Positions 10,246-17,835 of a stretch of DNA of 64,000 nucleotides are shown piece by piece. Source of the stretch: CAYWBU01 sp942491525 (GTDB lineage Bacteria; Desulfobacterota; Desulfomonilia; UBA1062); contig CALOBW010000044.1 of NCBI GenBank assembly GCA_942491525.1, positions 1 through 64,000 on the forward strand. The letters are read 5' to 3'. Under the pieces are notes generated by a model, which saw only the letters and a list, made by a program, of their open reading frames with translations, was not told the origin of the DNA and ran no database searches. The position numbers and the translations under genes are program-made. Position 1 is the first letter of the stretch. Each line of letters opens with the position of its first letter.

Positions 10246-10272
10246 AGATAAGCCACCCCGGATGAAGTTCAA
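10246..10272 (-). promoter_or_regulatory. Possible promoter of hgcAB
   Basis: On the minus strand TTGAAC and TTATCT are separated by 15 bp, about 20 bp before the hgcA ribosome-binding site. The spacing is short, so support is modest. No repeat that looks like an ArsR-type operator was seen. Confidence 0.3.
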
Positions 10273-10289
10273 TCCAGCGGAATCACATC
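10269..10289 (-). pseudogene. Stranded copy of the birA 3' end
   Basis: TCCAGCGGAATCAC-A-TC at 10273-10289 matches 11134-11150 (the end of birA) in 16 of 17 bases. Read on the minus strand it still encodes DVIPLD and a stop codon, as in BirA. It lies between the binding-protein gene and hgcA, as if an insertion had duplicated or displaced the end of birA. Confidence 0.55.
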
Positions 10290-10309
10290 ATCCCAGGGAA
10301 AGCCTCGAC

Positions 10310-10337
10310 TTGACAATATGAGCGCCTGTTCTAATTA
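10310..10337 (+). promoter_or_regulatory. Sigma-70-type promoter giving a leaderless mRNA
   Basis: TTGACA (10310-10315), 16 bp, TAATTA (10332-10337). The ATG at 10345 lies 7 bases after the -10 box, so transcription should begin at or next to it. No Shine-Dalgarno sequence is present. Confidence 0.5.
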
Positions 10338-10344
10338 TTTTACA

Positions 10345-11133
10345 ATGAAAATTACAGCCATCAGCATCGCACTGACCCTCTGGCTGCTGCCGCTCTGCAT
10401 TCATGCCGAGACCATCCAGATTGCCACCGAAGAGTATCCACCACACACATCCGAAAAACTGAAGCACTATGGCGTGGCCTGCCATATTGTCAGCGAAGCC
10501 TTCGCCCTGGAAGGCATCGAGGTAGCGTACAGTTTCTTTCCCGGCAAACGGGCATACATGATGGCCGAAACCGGCATGGTTGACGGCGCGCTGCCCTGGG
10601 TCTGGCGGGCTGAGCGCGAAGATTTCTTCCACTATTCGGAGCCGATCACAAGGGGCGGCATGGACGGATTCTACCACCTCAAAAGCTTTCACTTCAAATG
10701 GAATCCGGACCAACCGGACTACAACGATCTGCGCGGACTCTCGATCGGCGCAATCCTCGGCTACAACTATGGCAAAGATTTCCAGATTTCAGAGGCCTCG
10801 GGCTTAATAAGCGTGGAACGGGTGCCGACAATCGGCCAAAATCTTAAGAAACTGCTGAACGGACGCATCCAGCTCTTCATGTGCCAGGATGATGTCGGCA
10901 ACTATGAGCTGCACCGCAGCTTCAATCCCCAAGAGAGGGCCATGATTACCCACACCCTGGAAAACAACCGGCCCACCGAAAACTTCCATCTCATTCTCTC
11001 CAAAAAGAGAAAGCAGAGCGCCCACTACCTTGAAACCTTCAACAGGGGCCTGCAAAAACTCAAGGCCAGCGGCCGCTATGACCAACTCATCAAAGATTCG
11101 CAGGCCGGCGCCTATATAATCAAAGAGCCCTAG
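10345..11133 (+). CDS. Periplasmic solute-binding protein, family 3 type
   Basis: 262 aa. A signal peptide (KITAISIALTLWLLPL..HA) is followed by a binding-protein fold of the amino-acid/SBP_bac_3 kind (IQIATEEYPPHT; GLSIGAILGYNYG). I chose the ATG at 10345 because an upstream ATG at 10318 lies between the -35 and -10 boxes and would spoil the signal peptide. No permease or ATPase gene adjoins, so it may be an orphan receptor subunit. It is related in length and layout to the protein at 16299-17084 (both have a HVVSEAF/HIVSEAF motif and end in LKKLKASGRYE/LQKLKASGRYD). It overlaps the convergent birA by 4 bp. Confidence 0.8.
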   Translation: MKITAISIALTLWLLPLCIHAETIQIATEEYPPHTSEKLKHYGVACHIVSEAFALEGIEVAYSFFPGKRAYMMAETGMVDGALPWVWRAEREDFFHYSEPITRGGMDGFYHLKSFHFKWNPDQPDYNDLRGLSIGAILGYNYGKDFQISEASGLISVERVPTIGQNLKKLLNGRIQLFMCQDDVGNYELHRSFNPQERAMITHTLENNRPTENFHLILSKKRKQSAHYLETFNRGLQKLKASGRYDQLIKDSQAGAYIIKEP

Positions 11134-12107
11134 TCCAGCGGAATCACGTCGCCGGAGAGCACGCGCTGGAGCTCTGGCTCACCACAGTCCAGCAGCAGCA
11201 CGCCGTCAGCGTCAACATCATGCACCGTACCCTCGATGCGGCGATCCAGCAGCTCCACCGCCACCCGGCGGCCGATGATGCTGGAGCGGTTCTTCCACTG
11301 GCTGATGATCGGATCAAAACCGACCCGCTGCAGCGTATCATAGTAGAATTCAAACTTTTCGAGCACCTTGCGCGCAACAACGCAGCGATCCCAGACCTGA
11401 CCGGTCTCACGCCGCAGAGAGGTGGCGATCGCCTCAATTTCACCCTCAAAGTTTTTGCTGTTGACATTGATGCCCATGCCCACCACCACATACTCGACGC
11501 TGTCCATGTCCATGCTGGCCTCGGTCAGAATGCCGACCAGCTTGCGGCCGCCCACCAGCAGATCGTTGGGCCACTTGATGTCGATTTCCAGGCCGGTCAG
11601 CTCTATCAGCGCCTCGGCCACGGCCACGGCCGCCACCATGGTGATCCTAGAGACTTCACTGGCCGGAATCACGGGCCTGAGCACCAGCGACATGCAGACG
11701 CCTTCGGCATGGCCGCTGAGCCAGCTGCGGCCGCGGCGCCCCTTGCCGGCGCTCTGCTCCTCGGCCACCACCAGGGTCCCCTCAACGGCGCCCTGGGCAG
11801 CCAGCTCGCGCGCCCGCACATTGGTGGAGCCGATCAGATCATGGTGTTCAAACTCCTGCCAACCCATGATGCTGCTCATCAGACCGTCGCGGACCTCCAC
11901 GGCCAGCAGCCGGTCCGGCGCAGCCTGCAACGAGTAGCCCCGGCGGCTGGCGGCCTCAATCCGGTAGCCCTCTTTTTTGAGAGCCGCGATATGCTTGGCA
12001 ACGGCGGCCCGCGAGATGCCGAGCATGTTGCTCAACTCCTCGCCTGAAACCCACTGGCCGCCTTTAAGTTCCCTTAAGATCTGATCCCTGGTCTGCATGG
12101 CGGCCAT
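11130..12107 (-). CDS. birA: BirA, biotin-protein ligase and biotin operon repressor
   Basis: 325 aa. The N-terminal winged helix (ILRELKGGQWVSGEELSNMLGISRAAVAKHI) binds DNA, and the catalytic domain carries the biotinyl-AMP loop SAGKGRRGRSW, then KWPNDLLV and VGMGINVN. It attaches biotin to carboxylase carrier domains and represses the biotin operon when biotin is plentiful. The operator for it is seen upstream of bioB at 21920-21951. The start at 12107 is chosen because a perfect TATAAT on the minus strand (12124-12129) lies 16 bp upstream, giving a leader of about 10 nt without a ribosome-binding site; Met at 12098 is an alternative. Confidence 0.94.
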   Translation of the reverse strand: MAAMQTRDQILRELKGGQWVSGEELSNMLGISRAAVAKHIAALKKEGYRIEAASRRGYSLQAAPDRLLAVEVRDGLMSSIMGWQEFEHHDLIGSTNVRARELAAQGAVEGTLVVAEEQSAGKGRRGRSWLSGHAEGVCMSLVLRPVIPASEVSRITMVAAVAVAEALIELTGLEIDIKWPNDLLVGGRKLVGILTEASMDMDSVEYVVVGMGINVNSKNFEGEIEAIATSLRRETGQVWDRCVVARKVLEKFEFYYDTLQRVGFDPIISQWKNRSSIIGRRVAVELLDRRIEGTVHDVDADGVLLLDCGEPELQRVLSGDVIPLD

Positions 12108-12184
12108 ATTAAGCAGCTTCACGATTATAGAGCAAGAACTATCCCCAAACAGCACCCAAAGTGACAGTTAGACATCTAAAAGTT

Positions 12185-12210
12185 TAAAATAATGGAGCAT
12201 CTGCCGATAA
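12185..12210 (+). promoter_or_regulatory. FliA (sigma-28)-type promoter before the OmpA-like gene
   Basis: TAAA (12185-12188), 14 bp, then GCCGATAA (12203-12210), an exact match to the flagellar sigma-28 -10 consensus. The spacing is one base shorter than usual. Transcription would start near 12217. Confidence 0.5.
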
Positions 12211-12222
12211 AGCTTTTTAATC

Positions 12223-12243
12223 TTCTGGTGTAACTCACCAGAA
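12223..12243 (+). promoter_or_regulatory. 8-bp hairpin in the 5' leader, next to the ribosome-binding site
   Basis: TTCTGGTG, loop TAACT, CACCAGAA. The stem ends 2 bases before AGGAGG (12246-12251) of the OmpA-like gene, so it could protect the mRNA 5' end or modulate ribosome access. Confidence 0.45.
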
Positions 12244-12256
12244 TCAGGAGGCTGAC

Positions 12257-13693
12257 ATGCAAAGATTGATTCACACGCTTATATTGGTCCTGCTAATGAG
12301 CGGCCCTGCGGCGGCCCAGGGCGGACTGCAGGAGTCCCTCTTCACCGAAGTTGACCAGCTCTTCGAGAAGGCCAAGGCCGAGAAGGCTGAGATCTACGCG
12401 CCCGAAAACTTCAGCGCCGCCCTCAGGTACTATGAGAGCGCCCAGAAGAGCTTCGAGAAGGCCCGCTCCATCCAGGAGATCCGCAAAAACATCGAACGCA
12501 CAGCCGGCCATCTGCAGGATGCCATCCGCTACGCCGATGTGGCCAAGCTCAACTTCGCCTCCACCATCGAAAGCCGGGAGGCCGCCAGCTCGGCCGAGGC
12601 CAGCGAATATGCCCGCGAACTTTGGAGCAGCGCCGAGAAATCCTTCAACGCGGCCATGATCCGCATGGAGAGTGACGACCTCAAGGGGGCCCAGCGCCGG
12701 GCCGCCGATGCCGAGGAGAGCTACCGGGCCGCCGAACTCAAGGCCATCAAGGTCGCCATCCTGGGGCCAGCCAAGGAGCTGCTGCTGGAGGCCGAAAGAA
12801 TCAAGGCCGCCAACTATGCTCCCGAGTCATTCAACCGCGCCAGGCAGAGCGTGTATGATGTCGACAACATGCTCTCCAAAAACCGCTACGCCCAGGACGA
12901 GGGCACGGCCCTGGCCAAGGAGGCCAAGTACCAGGCCCAGCACTCCATCCTTCTGACCCACCGGATCAAGGAGCTGCAGAAGGAGCGCCATGTGCTGGAG
13001 CGGCTGCTACTGGAAGGCGAGACCAACCTCGACCTGATCGCCTCCTCGCTCAACCTGAGCCTCAACTTCAACCAGGACAACCAGACCAACATTGAGACCA
13101 TCCTGCTGGCCATCGACGACCTGCAGCACGCCAAGCAGGAGCTACAGGCCCGCAAGGCCGAGATCGCCATCCTCAACGAACAGCTCGATTCGATGCAGGC
13201 CCGCCTGGGCCAGTACTCCAAGAGCGAAAAAGAGCTGCAGCAGAAGATCGCCCTCAAGCGCGCCCAGGAGCAGACCGTCCAGAACATCGCATCAACCTTC
13301 TCACGCAGCGAAGCCCAGGTCCTGATCGACGGCAACAACGTCATCATCCGCCTCTACGGCCTGAGCTTCCCGGTCGGCACCTCAGAGATCAAGCCCGAAT
13401 ACTTTGAGCTACTGAAGCGGGTTCAGCGCGGCATTCTGGAGTTCAAGAACGCCGAGGTGACCATCGAAGGCCACACCGACTCCCGCGGCAGCGCCCAGCT
13501 CAACCAGCGCCTCTCCAACCAGCGCGCCGAGGCTGTGCGCACATACCTGCTGGCCAACATGAGTTTCCCGGCCGCCAAGATGCAGGCCGTGGGCTTTGGC
13601 GAGACCAAGCCGGTGGCCAACAACGAGAATGAACAGGGCCGCGCCAAGAACCGCCGCATCGACATCACCATCGTGCCCGAATGGGCTCAGTAG
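12257..13693 (+). CDS. OmpA-family outer-membrane/peptidoglycan-binding protein with long coiled coil
   Basis: 478 aa. Signal peptide (LIHTLILVLLMSGPAAAQ), then a DUF4398-like helical repeat region rich in Ala/Glu with repeated YAPENF/YAPESF motifs (about residues 25-210), a long coiled coil (about 210-345), and a C-terminal OmpA domain (about 355-478) with the peptidoglycan-binding pattern IEGHTDSRGSAQLNQRLSNQRAEAV. It should anchor the outer membrane or an envelope complex to peptidoglycan. The FliA-like promoter suggests expression with late flagellar genes. A consensus AGGAGG precedes the ATG. Confidence 0.88.
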   Translation: MQRLIHTLILVLLMSGPAAAQGGLQESLFTEVDQLFEKAKAEKAEIYAPENFSAALRYYESAQKSFEKARSIQEIRKNIERTAGHLQDAIRYADVAKLNFASTIESREAASSAEASEYARELWSSAEKSFNAAMIRMESDDLKGAQRRAADAEESYRAAELKAIKVAILGPAKELLLEAERIKAANYAPESFNRARQSVYDVDNMLSKNRYAQDEGTALAKEAKYQAQHSILLTHRIKELQKERHVLERLLLEGETNLDLIASSLNLSLNFNQDNQTNIETILLAIDDLQHAKQELQARKAEIAILNEQLDSMQARLGQYSKSEKELQQKIALKRAQEQTVQNIASTFSRSEAQVLIDGNNVIIRLYGLSFPVGTSEIKPEYFELLKRVQRGILEFKNAEVTIEGHTDSRGSAQLNQRLSNQRAEAVRTYLLANMSFPAAKMQAVGFGETKPVANNENEQGRAKNRRIDITIVPEWAQ

Positions 13694-13701
13694 AGATCTA
13701 T

Positions 13702-13720
13702 GGCGCCCACGGGCGCCTTT
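13702..13720. terminator. Hairpin between convergent genes
   Basis: GGCGCC-CACG-GGCGCC followed by TTT on the plus strand; 8 bases after the OmpA-like stop codon and just at the end of the convergent gene. The T tract is short, so strength is uncertain. Confidence 0.5.
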
Positions 13721-14087
13721 ATGCAAACAGCCAGACAAAAGCCTCGTCACGATCCATGAAGGTCTTGTGCGGCACAGGGTAGTTCTGGCTCTCCACATAG
13801 ATCTCATAGAAGCGCCCCAGCGACTCACCCAGATGCTCCGGATAGATCAGGGCCGTGCGCCCGCCGGAGCGCTTCTGCACATTGACATTGGCCACCAGAA
13901 AGACCCGGTTGAGGTCGTCGCGCGACATGGCTGAAAGATCGGCCCCCTTGAAGTTCCAGAGAACATAGCGGGTTGCCGGTTTTTTATAATAGTCCTGAAT
14001 TATGCCGATCAACTGATCGGCCGTGACGACCCCCTCCACGATCAGGGTCGTCAGATCCCTGCCGGCATCAACTTCGATACTTACCAT
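13719..14087 (-). CDS. Small STAS/SpoIIAA-like protein, function unknown
   Basis: 122 aa. The pattern LTTLIVEGVVTADQLIGII..YY followed by TRYVLWNFKGADLS and a helix-strand ending is like cytosolic SpoIIAA/STAS-fold proteins that occur alone in many environmental Proteobacteria. No phosphorylatable Ser can be assigned with confidence. It stands alone, convergent with the OmpA-like gene and divergent from the RND transporter. Role unknown. Confidence 0.65.
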   Translation of the reverse strand: MVSIEVDAGRDLTTLIVEGVVTADQLIGIIQDYYKKPATRYVLWNFKGADLSAMSRDDLNRVFLVANVNVQKRSGGRTALIYPEHLGESLGRFYEIYVESQNYPVPHKTFMDRDEAFVWLFA

Positions 14088-14230
14088 TTCACCACCTGCT
14101 ACTTTTTAAGACCCGAGCCTAATAATATGGCATAGCGGAGCTGTCCAGCTGAATTATGACAACTAAAATGAACGGTCAGCCATTCAACTTCATAACGAGC
14201 CGACATCAAATAGATTATCCATAAATTATG

Positions 14231-14239
14231 TGCTAGAGT
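14231..14239 (+). promoter_or_regulatory. Extended -10 element, possible leaderless start of the RND gene
   Basis: TGCTAGAGT fits TG-n-TATAAT loosely and ends 6 bases before the ATG at 14246. No convincing -35 box and no Shine-Dalgarno sequence is present. Confidence 0.3.
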
Positions 14240-14245
14240 CCAGCA

Positions 14246-16297
14246 ATGCTTGCGCGAATGATCACCAACCACCCCAAACTTATTCTGCTGCTGGCCCTGC
14301 TGCTGGCCGTTCCGGCCGCCTACCAGGCGCTGCACACCCCCATCAACTATGACATCTTCAGCTACATCCCTGCAGAGATTGAGAGCATCAGGGGCCAGAA
14401 GATCCTGAAGGAGGAGTTCCGAAGCGCCGACACCGCCTACCTGCTGCTGCGGGAGGTGGAGACGCCCCAGGTGCTGAAGCTGCAGCGCGGCCTTGAGGAG
14501 CTTGACGGCGTCAGCCACGTGGCCTGGCTCAACGACCTGGCCGACCCGACCACCCCCGCAGCCTTCCTGCCGCCGGAGATCCTGAGCCTCTACAAGCGGG
14601 GCAACAACGCCCTGCTGCACGTCTCCTTCAGCCTGCCGGCCGCCGACCTCCAGACTTTGGACTCGGTCGGACTGGTCAAGGAGTACCTCAACTCACAGAG
14701 CATCCGGCCAATCTTCACCGGCCTGCCGGTCTTCATCGCCGAGCTGCGCCAGCTGATCAACGAGCAGAAGACCAAGTCGATCCTGGCGGCCGTCATTATC
14801 TCATGGCTGCTGATGACCATCGCCATGCGCTCATTTTCCCTACCGATCATCTTCCTGAGCACCATCGGCCTGGGCGTCATCTACAACCTGGGCACCAACT
14901 TCGGCTCCATCTCCTATGTCACCGAATCGATGGCCGCCGTCATCCAGCTGGGCGTGACCTTTGACTTCTCAATCTTCCTGACCCACCGCTTCCGCGAGGA
15001 GCTGCAAATCTGCAAAAGCCCGCAAGAGGCCATGCGCAAGACCCTGCATCTCACCACGCGCGCCATCCTGCCGGCGGCCCTGACCACCATGGCCGGCTTC
15101 ATGGCCCTCTCGCTGATGACCGTGAGGGTCGGCGCCGACATGGGCTTCATCATGGCCAAGGGGGTCTTCATGGGCCTGCTGACCTCCCTGAGCGTGCTGC
15201 CGGCCGCCCTGCTGCTGACAAAAGTTAAAATCCGCGACATCGACGCAGTCATGCTGGCCCACAAGGGCATGGCCCGCTTCATCGTGCGCCACCCGCTCAT
15301 CCTGAGCCTGCTCTTCCTGCTGGCCTTTGTGCCGGCCGGCTACGGCCGCTTCAACACGAGCCTCTCCTACAGCGTGGATGACTCCCTGCCCGAGGACATG
15401 GACTCCATTCAGGCCATCGATGAGATCAAGGAGGTCATGGGCTCCATCGACCTGATCCAGGTGCTGCTGCCGACAAGCCTTGAGCGTCACGAGCGCCAGA
15501 CCCTCATCCAGCAGCTTGAAAACCTCGAGAGCATCGCCCAGGCCTTTGCCCTGGAGAAGCTGGTGGACCCGGCCATCCCCGAATCGTTCATCCCACCAGC
15601 CGTCAAGGATAGGTTTGAGCGCGGCGGCTACTCGATGGCGACCCTCAAGCTGGTGCCGGTGGGCGGCACCCCCGAGGCTAACGATGCCGTCGAGGAGGTG
15701 CGCCGCACCATCCGGGCCGCCGGCATAGATGGTTTTTACGTCTCGGGCGTGCCGGCCATCAGCAACGACCTCTCGCGCCTCTCGGCCCGCGACATCCCGC
15801 GCGTCAACCTGGCCTCAATCCTCTTCATCATGCTGATTATCATGCTGGTCAGCCGCTCGCTCTCGATCCCCGTGCTCCTGATCGCCGGCATCCAGCTGGC
15901 CATCTTCATCAACCTCTCCATCGCCTGGCTCTTCGGCACCACCCTGCCCTTCCTGACCTTCACCTCAATCTCGGCCATCCAGCTGGGCGCCACCGTGGAC
16001 TACGCCATCCTGCTGATGACCCGCTACCGCGAGGAACGCCAAAGCCAGAATCCCGAGGAGGCCATGCTGCGCGCCATCACAACGGCCTCGCCGGCCATCT
16101 TCCTCTCGGGCATGTGCCTCTTCGCCGCAACAATAGGCCTGACCTTTGTCAACGACGTCAAGATGATCCAGTCCATGGCCCTGCTGATCGCCCGCGGCGC
16201 CGTGATCTCGGTTATTGTCATCATCGGGCTGCTGCCGGCTGTGATTCTGAAGTGTGATCGCCTGATCGGCTGGACAACGCTGGGCTGGAAGAGATAG
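14246..16297 (+). CDS. RND/MMPL-family exporter
   Basis: 683 aa with the two-fold RND layout: one membrane helix near residue 12, a periplasmic domain, then a bundle of five helices, and the same again in the second half. Duplicated pieces are visible, for example QLGVTFDFSIFLTHRFREE and QLGATVDYAILLMTRYREE, with the acidic residue in the membrane expected for proton coupling. Such stand-alone proteins export lipids, hopanoids or hydrophobic compounds; the substrate cannot be read from the sequence. No membrane-fusion or TolC partner adjoins. No ribosome-binding site precedes the ATG. Confidence 0.88.
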   Translation: MLARMITNHPKLILLLALLLAVPAAYQALHTPINYDIFSYIPAEIESIRGQKILKEEFRSADTAYLLLREVETPQVLKLQRGLEELDGVSHVAWLNDLADPTTPAAFLPPEILSLYKRGNNALLHVSFSLPAADLQTLDSVGLVKEYLNSQSIRPIFTGLPVFIAELRQLINEQKTKSILAAVIISWLLMTIAMRSFSLPIIFLSTIGLGVIYNLGTNFGSISYVTESMAAVIQLGVTFDFSIFLTHRFREELQICKSPQEAMRKTLHLTTRAILPAALTTMAGFMALSLMTVRVGADMGFIMAKGVFMGLLTSLSVLPAALLLTKVKIRDIDAVMLAHKGMARFIVRHPLILSLLFLLAFVPAGYGRFNTSLSYSVDDSLPEDMDSIQAIDEIKEVMGSIDLIQVLLPTSLERHERQTLIQQLENLESIAQAFALEKLVDPAIPESFIPPAVKDRFERGGYSMATLKLVPVGGTPEANDAVEEVRRTIRAAGIDGFYVSGVPAISNDLSRLSARDIPRVNLASILFIMLIIMLVSRSLSIPVLLIAGIQLAIFINLSIAWLFGTTLPFLTFTSISAIQLGATVDYAILLMTRYREERQSQNPEEAMLRAITTASPAIFLSGMCLFAATIGLTFVNDVKMIQSMALLIARGAVISVIVIIGLLPAVILKCDRLIGWTTLGWKR

Positions 16298-16298
16298 C

Positions 16299-17084
16299 CT
16301 ACTCGCTCCACTTGCTCATCTGCTTGTCATATTTACCGGCCATGACATCTTCAAGCATGCGCTCATAACGGCCGCTGGCCTTCAGCTTTTTCAGGCCGGA
16401 ATTAAATTTTGCCATCAGTTGCCTGCCGTCCTCAGACTGCCTGGATATGATCAGGCTAAGAGTTGTCGACTGCAGTTCCCTGGGGTGATGAGTAAAGAGG
16501 GCCGCCTCCTCAGGCGAGAATGTGTTTCTTATCTGCGAGTAGCCTACTATGGGATCATTCGGAAAGATGCTTATCCTGCCGGCCAGCATCTTTCTGTAAT
16601 TGATCTCGTCGACCGCAACCCAGTCAACATTGATGCGCTTCTGCCTGTCGGCAGCCATAAATTCGTCACTGTACTCATACTCAAATGTTCCACCAATTAT
16701 TAAACCCTTCAGATCATCGATCGAGGCCCAGTCGAATTGATAGCTCTTGAGGTGGAAGAAGACGACCGAACTTTTACAGACCGGCTCACTGATTAGGAAA
16801 TCCTGACCGATCTCCTGACTGGGCCACCAGCAACAGGAGGCATCCCAATCTTTGCCGGCCCTTGCCATTATCAGCGAATGCTTCCAGGGGAAGAACTCCC
16901 AGATGACCTTAACCCCCTCCAGTTTGAACGCTTCGGAAACCACGTGGGATGCCAAGCCGTAGTGGGGAGAGTATTCACTCATATAGGGTTCCCACTCGCC
17001 ATTTGTAATACGGATAGTTGTTTCTGCTGACAACATGTTCGCTGAGAGCATCAGCACAAGCAGACAGAAAAAGACCTTCTTCAT
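16299..17084 (-). CDS. Periplasmic solute-binding protein, family 3 type
   Basis: 261 aa. Signal peptide (KKVFFCLLVLMLSANMLSA) and an SBP_bac_3-like domain (TTIRITNGEWEPYMSEYSPHYGLASHVV). Paralogue of the protein at 10345-11133, with the shared C-terminal LKKLKASGRYE motif. A Cys-Cys-Trp-Trp stretch lies at residues about 83-86. No transport genes are adjacent. It abuts the RND gene end to end (convergent, 1 bp apart), with no room for a terminator. The ATG is one codon inside the longest frame, which starts at TTG. Confidence 0.78.
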   Translation of the reverse strand: MKKVFFCLLVLMLSANMLSAETTIRITNGEWEPYMSEYSPHYGLASHVVSEAFKLEGVKVIWEFFPWKHSLIMARAGKDWDASCCWWPSQEIGQDFLISEPVCKSSVVFFHLKSYQFDWASIDDLKGLIIGGTFEYEYSDEFMAADRQKRINVDWVAVDEINYRKMLAGRISIFPNDPIVGYSQIRNTFSPEEAALFTHHPRELQSTTLSLIISRQSEDGRQLMAKFNSGLKKLKASGRYERMLEDVMAGKYDKQMSKWSE

Positions 17085-17207
17085 CAAATTATCCCGCCCT
17101 CCAGCTTCAACAACTTCCCATGTAGGGCTAACCAGTTAAAATGTTAGCAACGCAATTCAGAACATCAAGCCGTCGCCAACATTTTCAAACAAATTAATGA
17201 ATTCAGG

Positions 17208-17723
17208 TTAATCCAGCTCTTCCAGATACCCCTCAAACCAGGAGCGGATAAAGTTGTAGTAGTCGATACCAAAGAGCAGCGGCATCATCTTGAAGGGATC
17301 GCGCTTGGGCCTGGTCTCGACGAAGTGGTCACGCAGCTTGGTGATCTCATCAATGTGACGGTCCAGCTCCCCCAGGTAGGCCCGCACGAAACCTTCGCGC
17401 TGATCCTCGGGCAGGTGGCTGAAGAAGAAGATCTTGAGCAGGGCCTCATCCTTGATCTTGGAGACGCCGGCATCCAGACTGAGCCACTCAACAAAGGCCC
17501 GGCGGCCGCTATCGGTGATGGCGTAGTGATTCTTGACCCGGCCGTTCTCGACACTCTGATGCTGGGTGACCAGGCCATTCTTCTCCAGCTTGTTGAAGGC
17601 CGGATAGATGCTGCCAAGGGATGTGTTGAAGAAGAAGGTGGTCGACTCCTCCATCCTCTTCTTGATCTCATAGCCCGTCATCTCGCCTTCCATCAGAAAG
17701 CCCAGCAGTATCATGTCTTGCAT
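17208..17723 (-). CDS. PadR-family transcriptional regulator
   Basis: 171 aa. N-terminal winged helix starting MQDMILLGFLMEGEMTGYEI, with the PadR features GSIYPAFNKLEKNGLV and GRVKNHYAIT, then a C-terminal helical dimerisation domain (about 90-171). I chose this Met because GAGG precedes it and because PadR proteins begin at this point; a longer frame extends into the divergent promoter. It faces the flavoprotein pair across a 112-bp gap with repeated sites, so it probably represses that operon and itself. Confidence 0.88.
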   Translation of the reverse strand: MQDMILLGFLMEGEMTGYEIKKRMEESTTFFFNTSLGSIYPAFNKLEKNGLVTQHQSVENGRVKNHYAITDSGRRAFVEWLSLDAGVSKIKDEALLKIFFFSHLPEDQREGFVRAYLGELDRHIDEITKLRDHFVETRPKRDPFKMMPLLFGIDYYNFIRSWFEGYLEELD

Positions 17724-17777
17724 CAGAAAATCCTCAATCTCGATAAGTTGGGCAGAAGCTAGCATGTTGCCCATTGA

Positions 17778-17825
17778 TTGACAATCTTCATTCTGACATA
17801 TATCAATACGATACATATCAATACG
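17778..17825 (+). promoter_or_regulatory. Promoter with repeated operator, PadR/flavoprotein divergon
   Basis: TTGACA (17778-17783) and TATCAA/TATATC about 15-17 bp on. Two direct repeats ATATCAATACG (17800-17810 and 17815-17825) cover the -10 region and the start of transcription, and the dyad TATC-AATAC-GATA lies at 17801-17813. This is a likely PadR site. Confidence 0.55.
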
Positions 17826-17835
17826 AGGAGGAAAT

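Noticed and set aside
10318..10344. Earlier ATG for the binding-protein gene (MSACSNYFT...)
   Set aside because: It lies between the -35 and -10 boxes of the promoter, has no ribosome-binding site, and would place polar residues before the signal peptide.
12257..13693. Tandem repeats in the OmpA-like gene
   Set aside because: YAPENF and YAPESF occur once each and the Ala/Glu-rich helices are similar only in composition; no true DNA repeat is present.
17724..17816. Longer N-terminus of the PadR protein
   Set aside because: The extra 31 residues run through the divergent promoter and repeats, have no ribosome-binding site and do not match the PadR fold, which begins at MQDMILLGFL.
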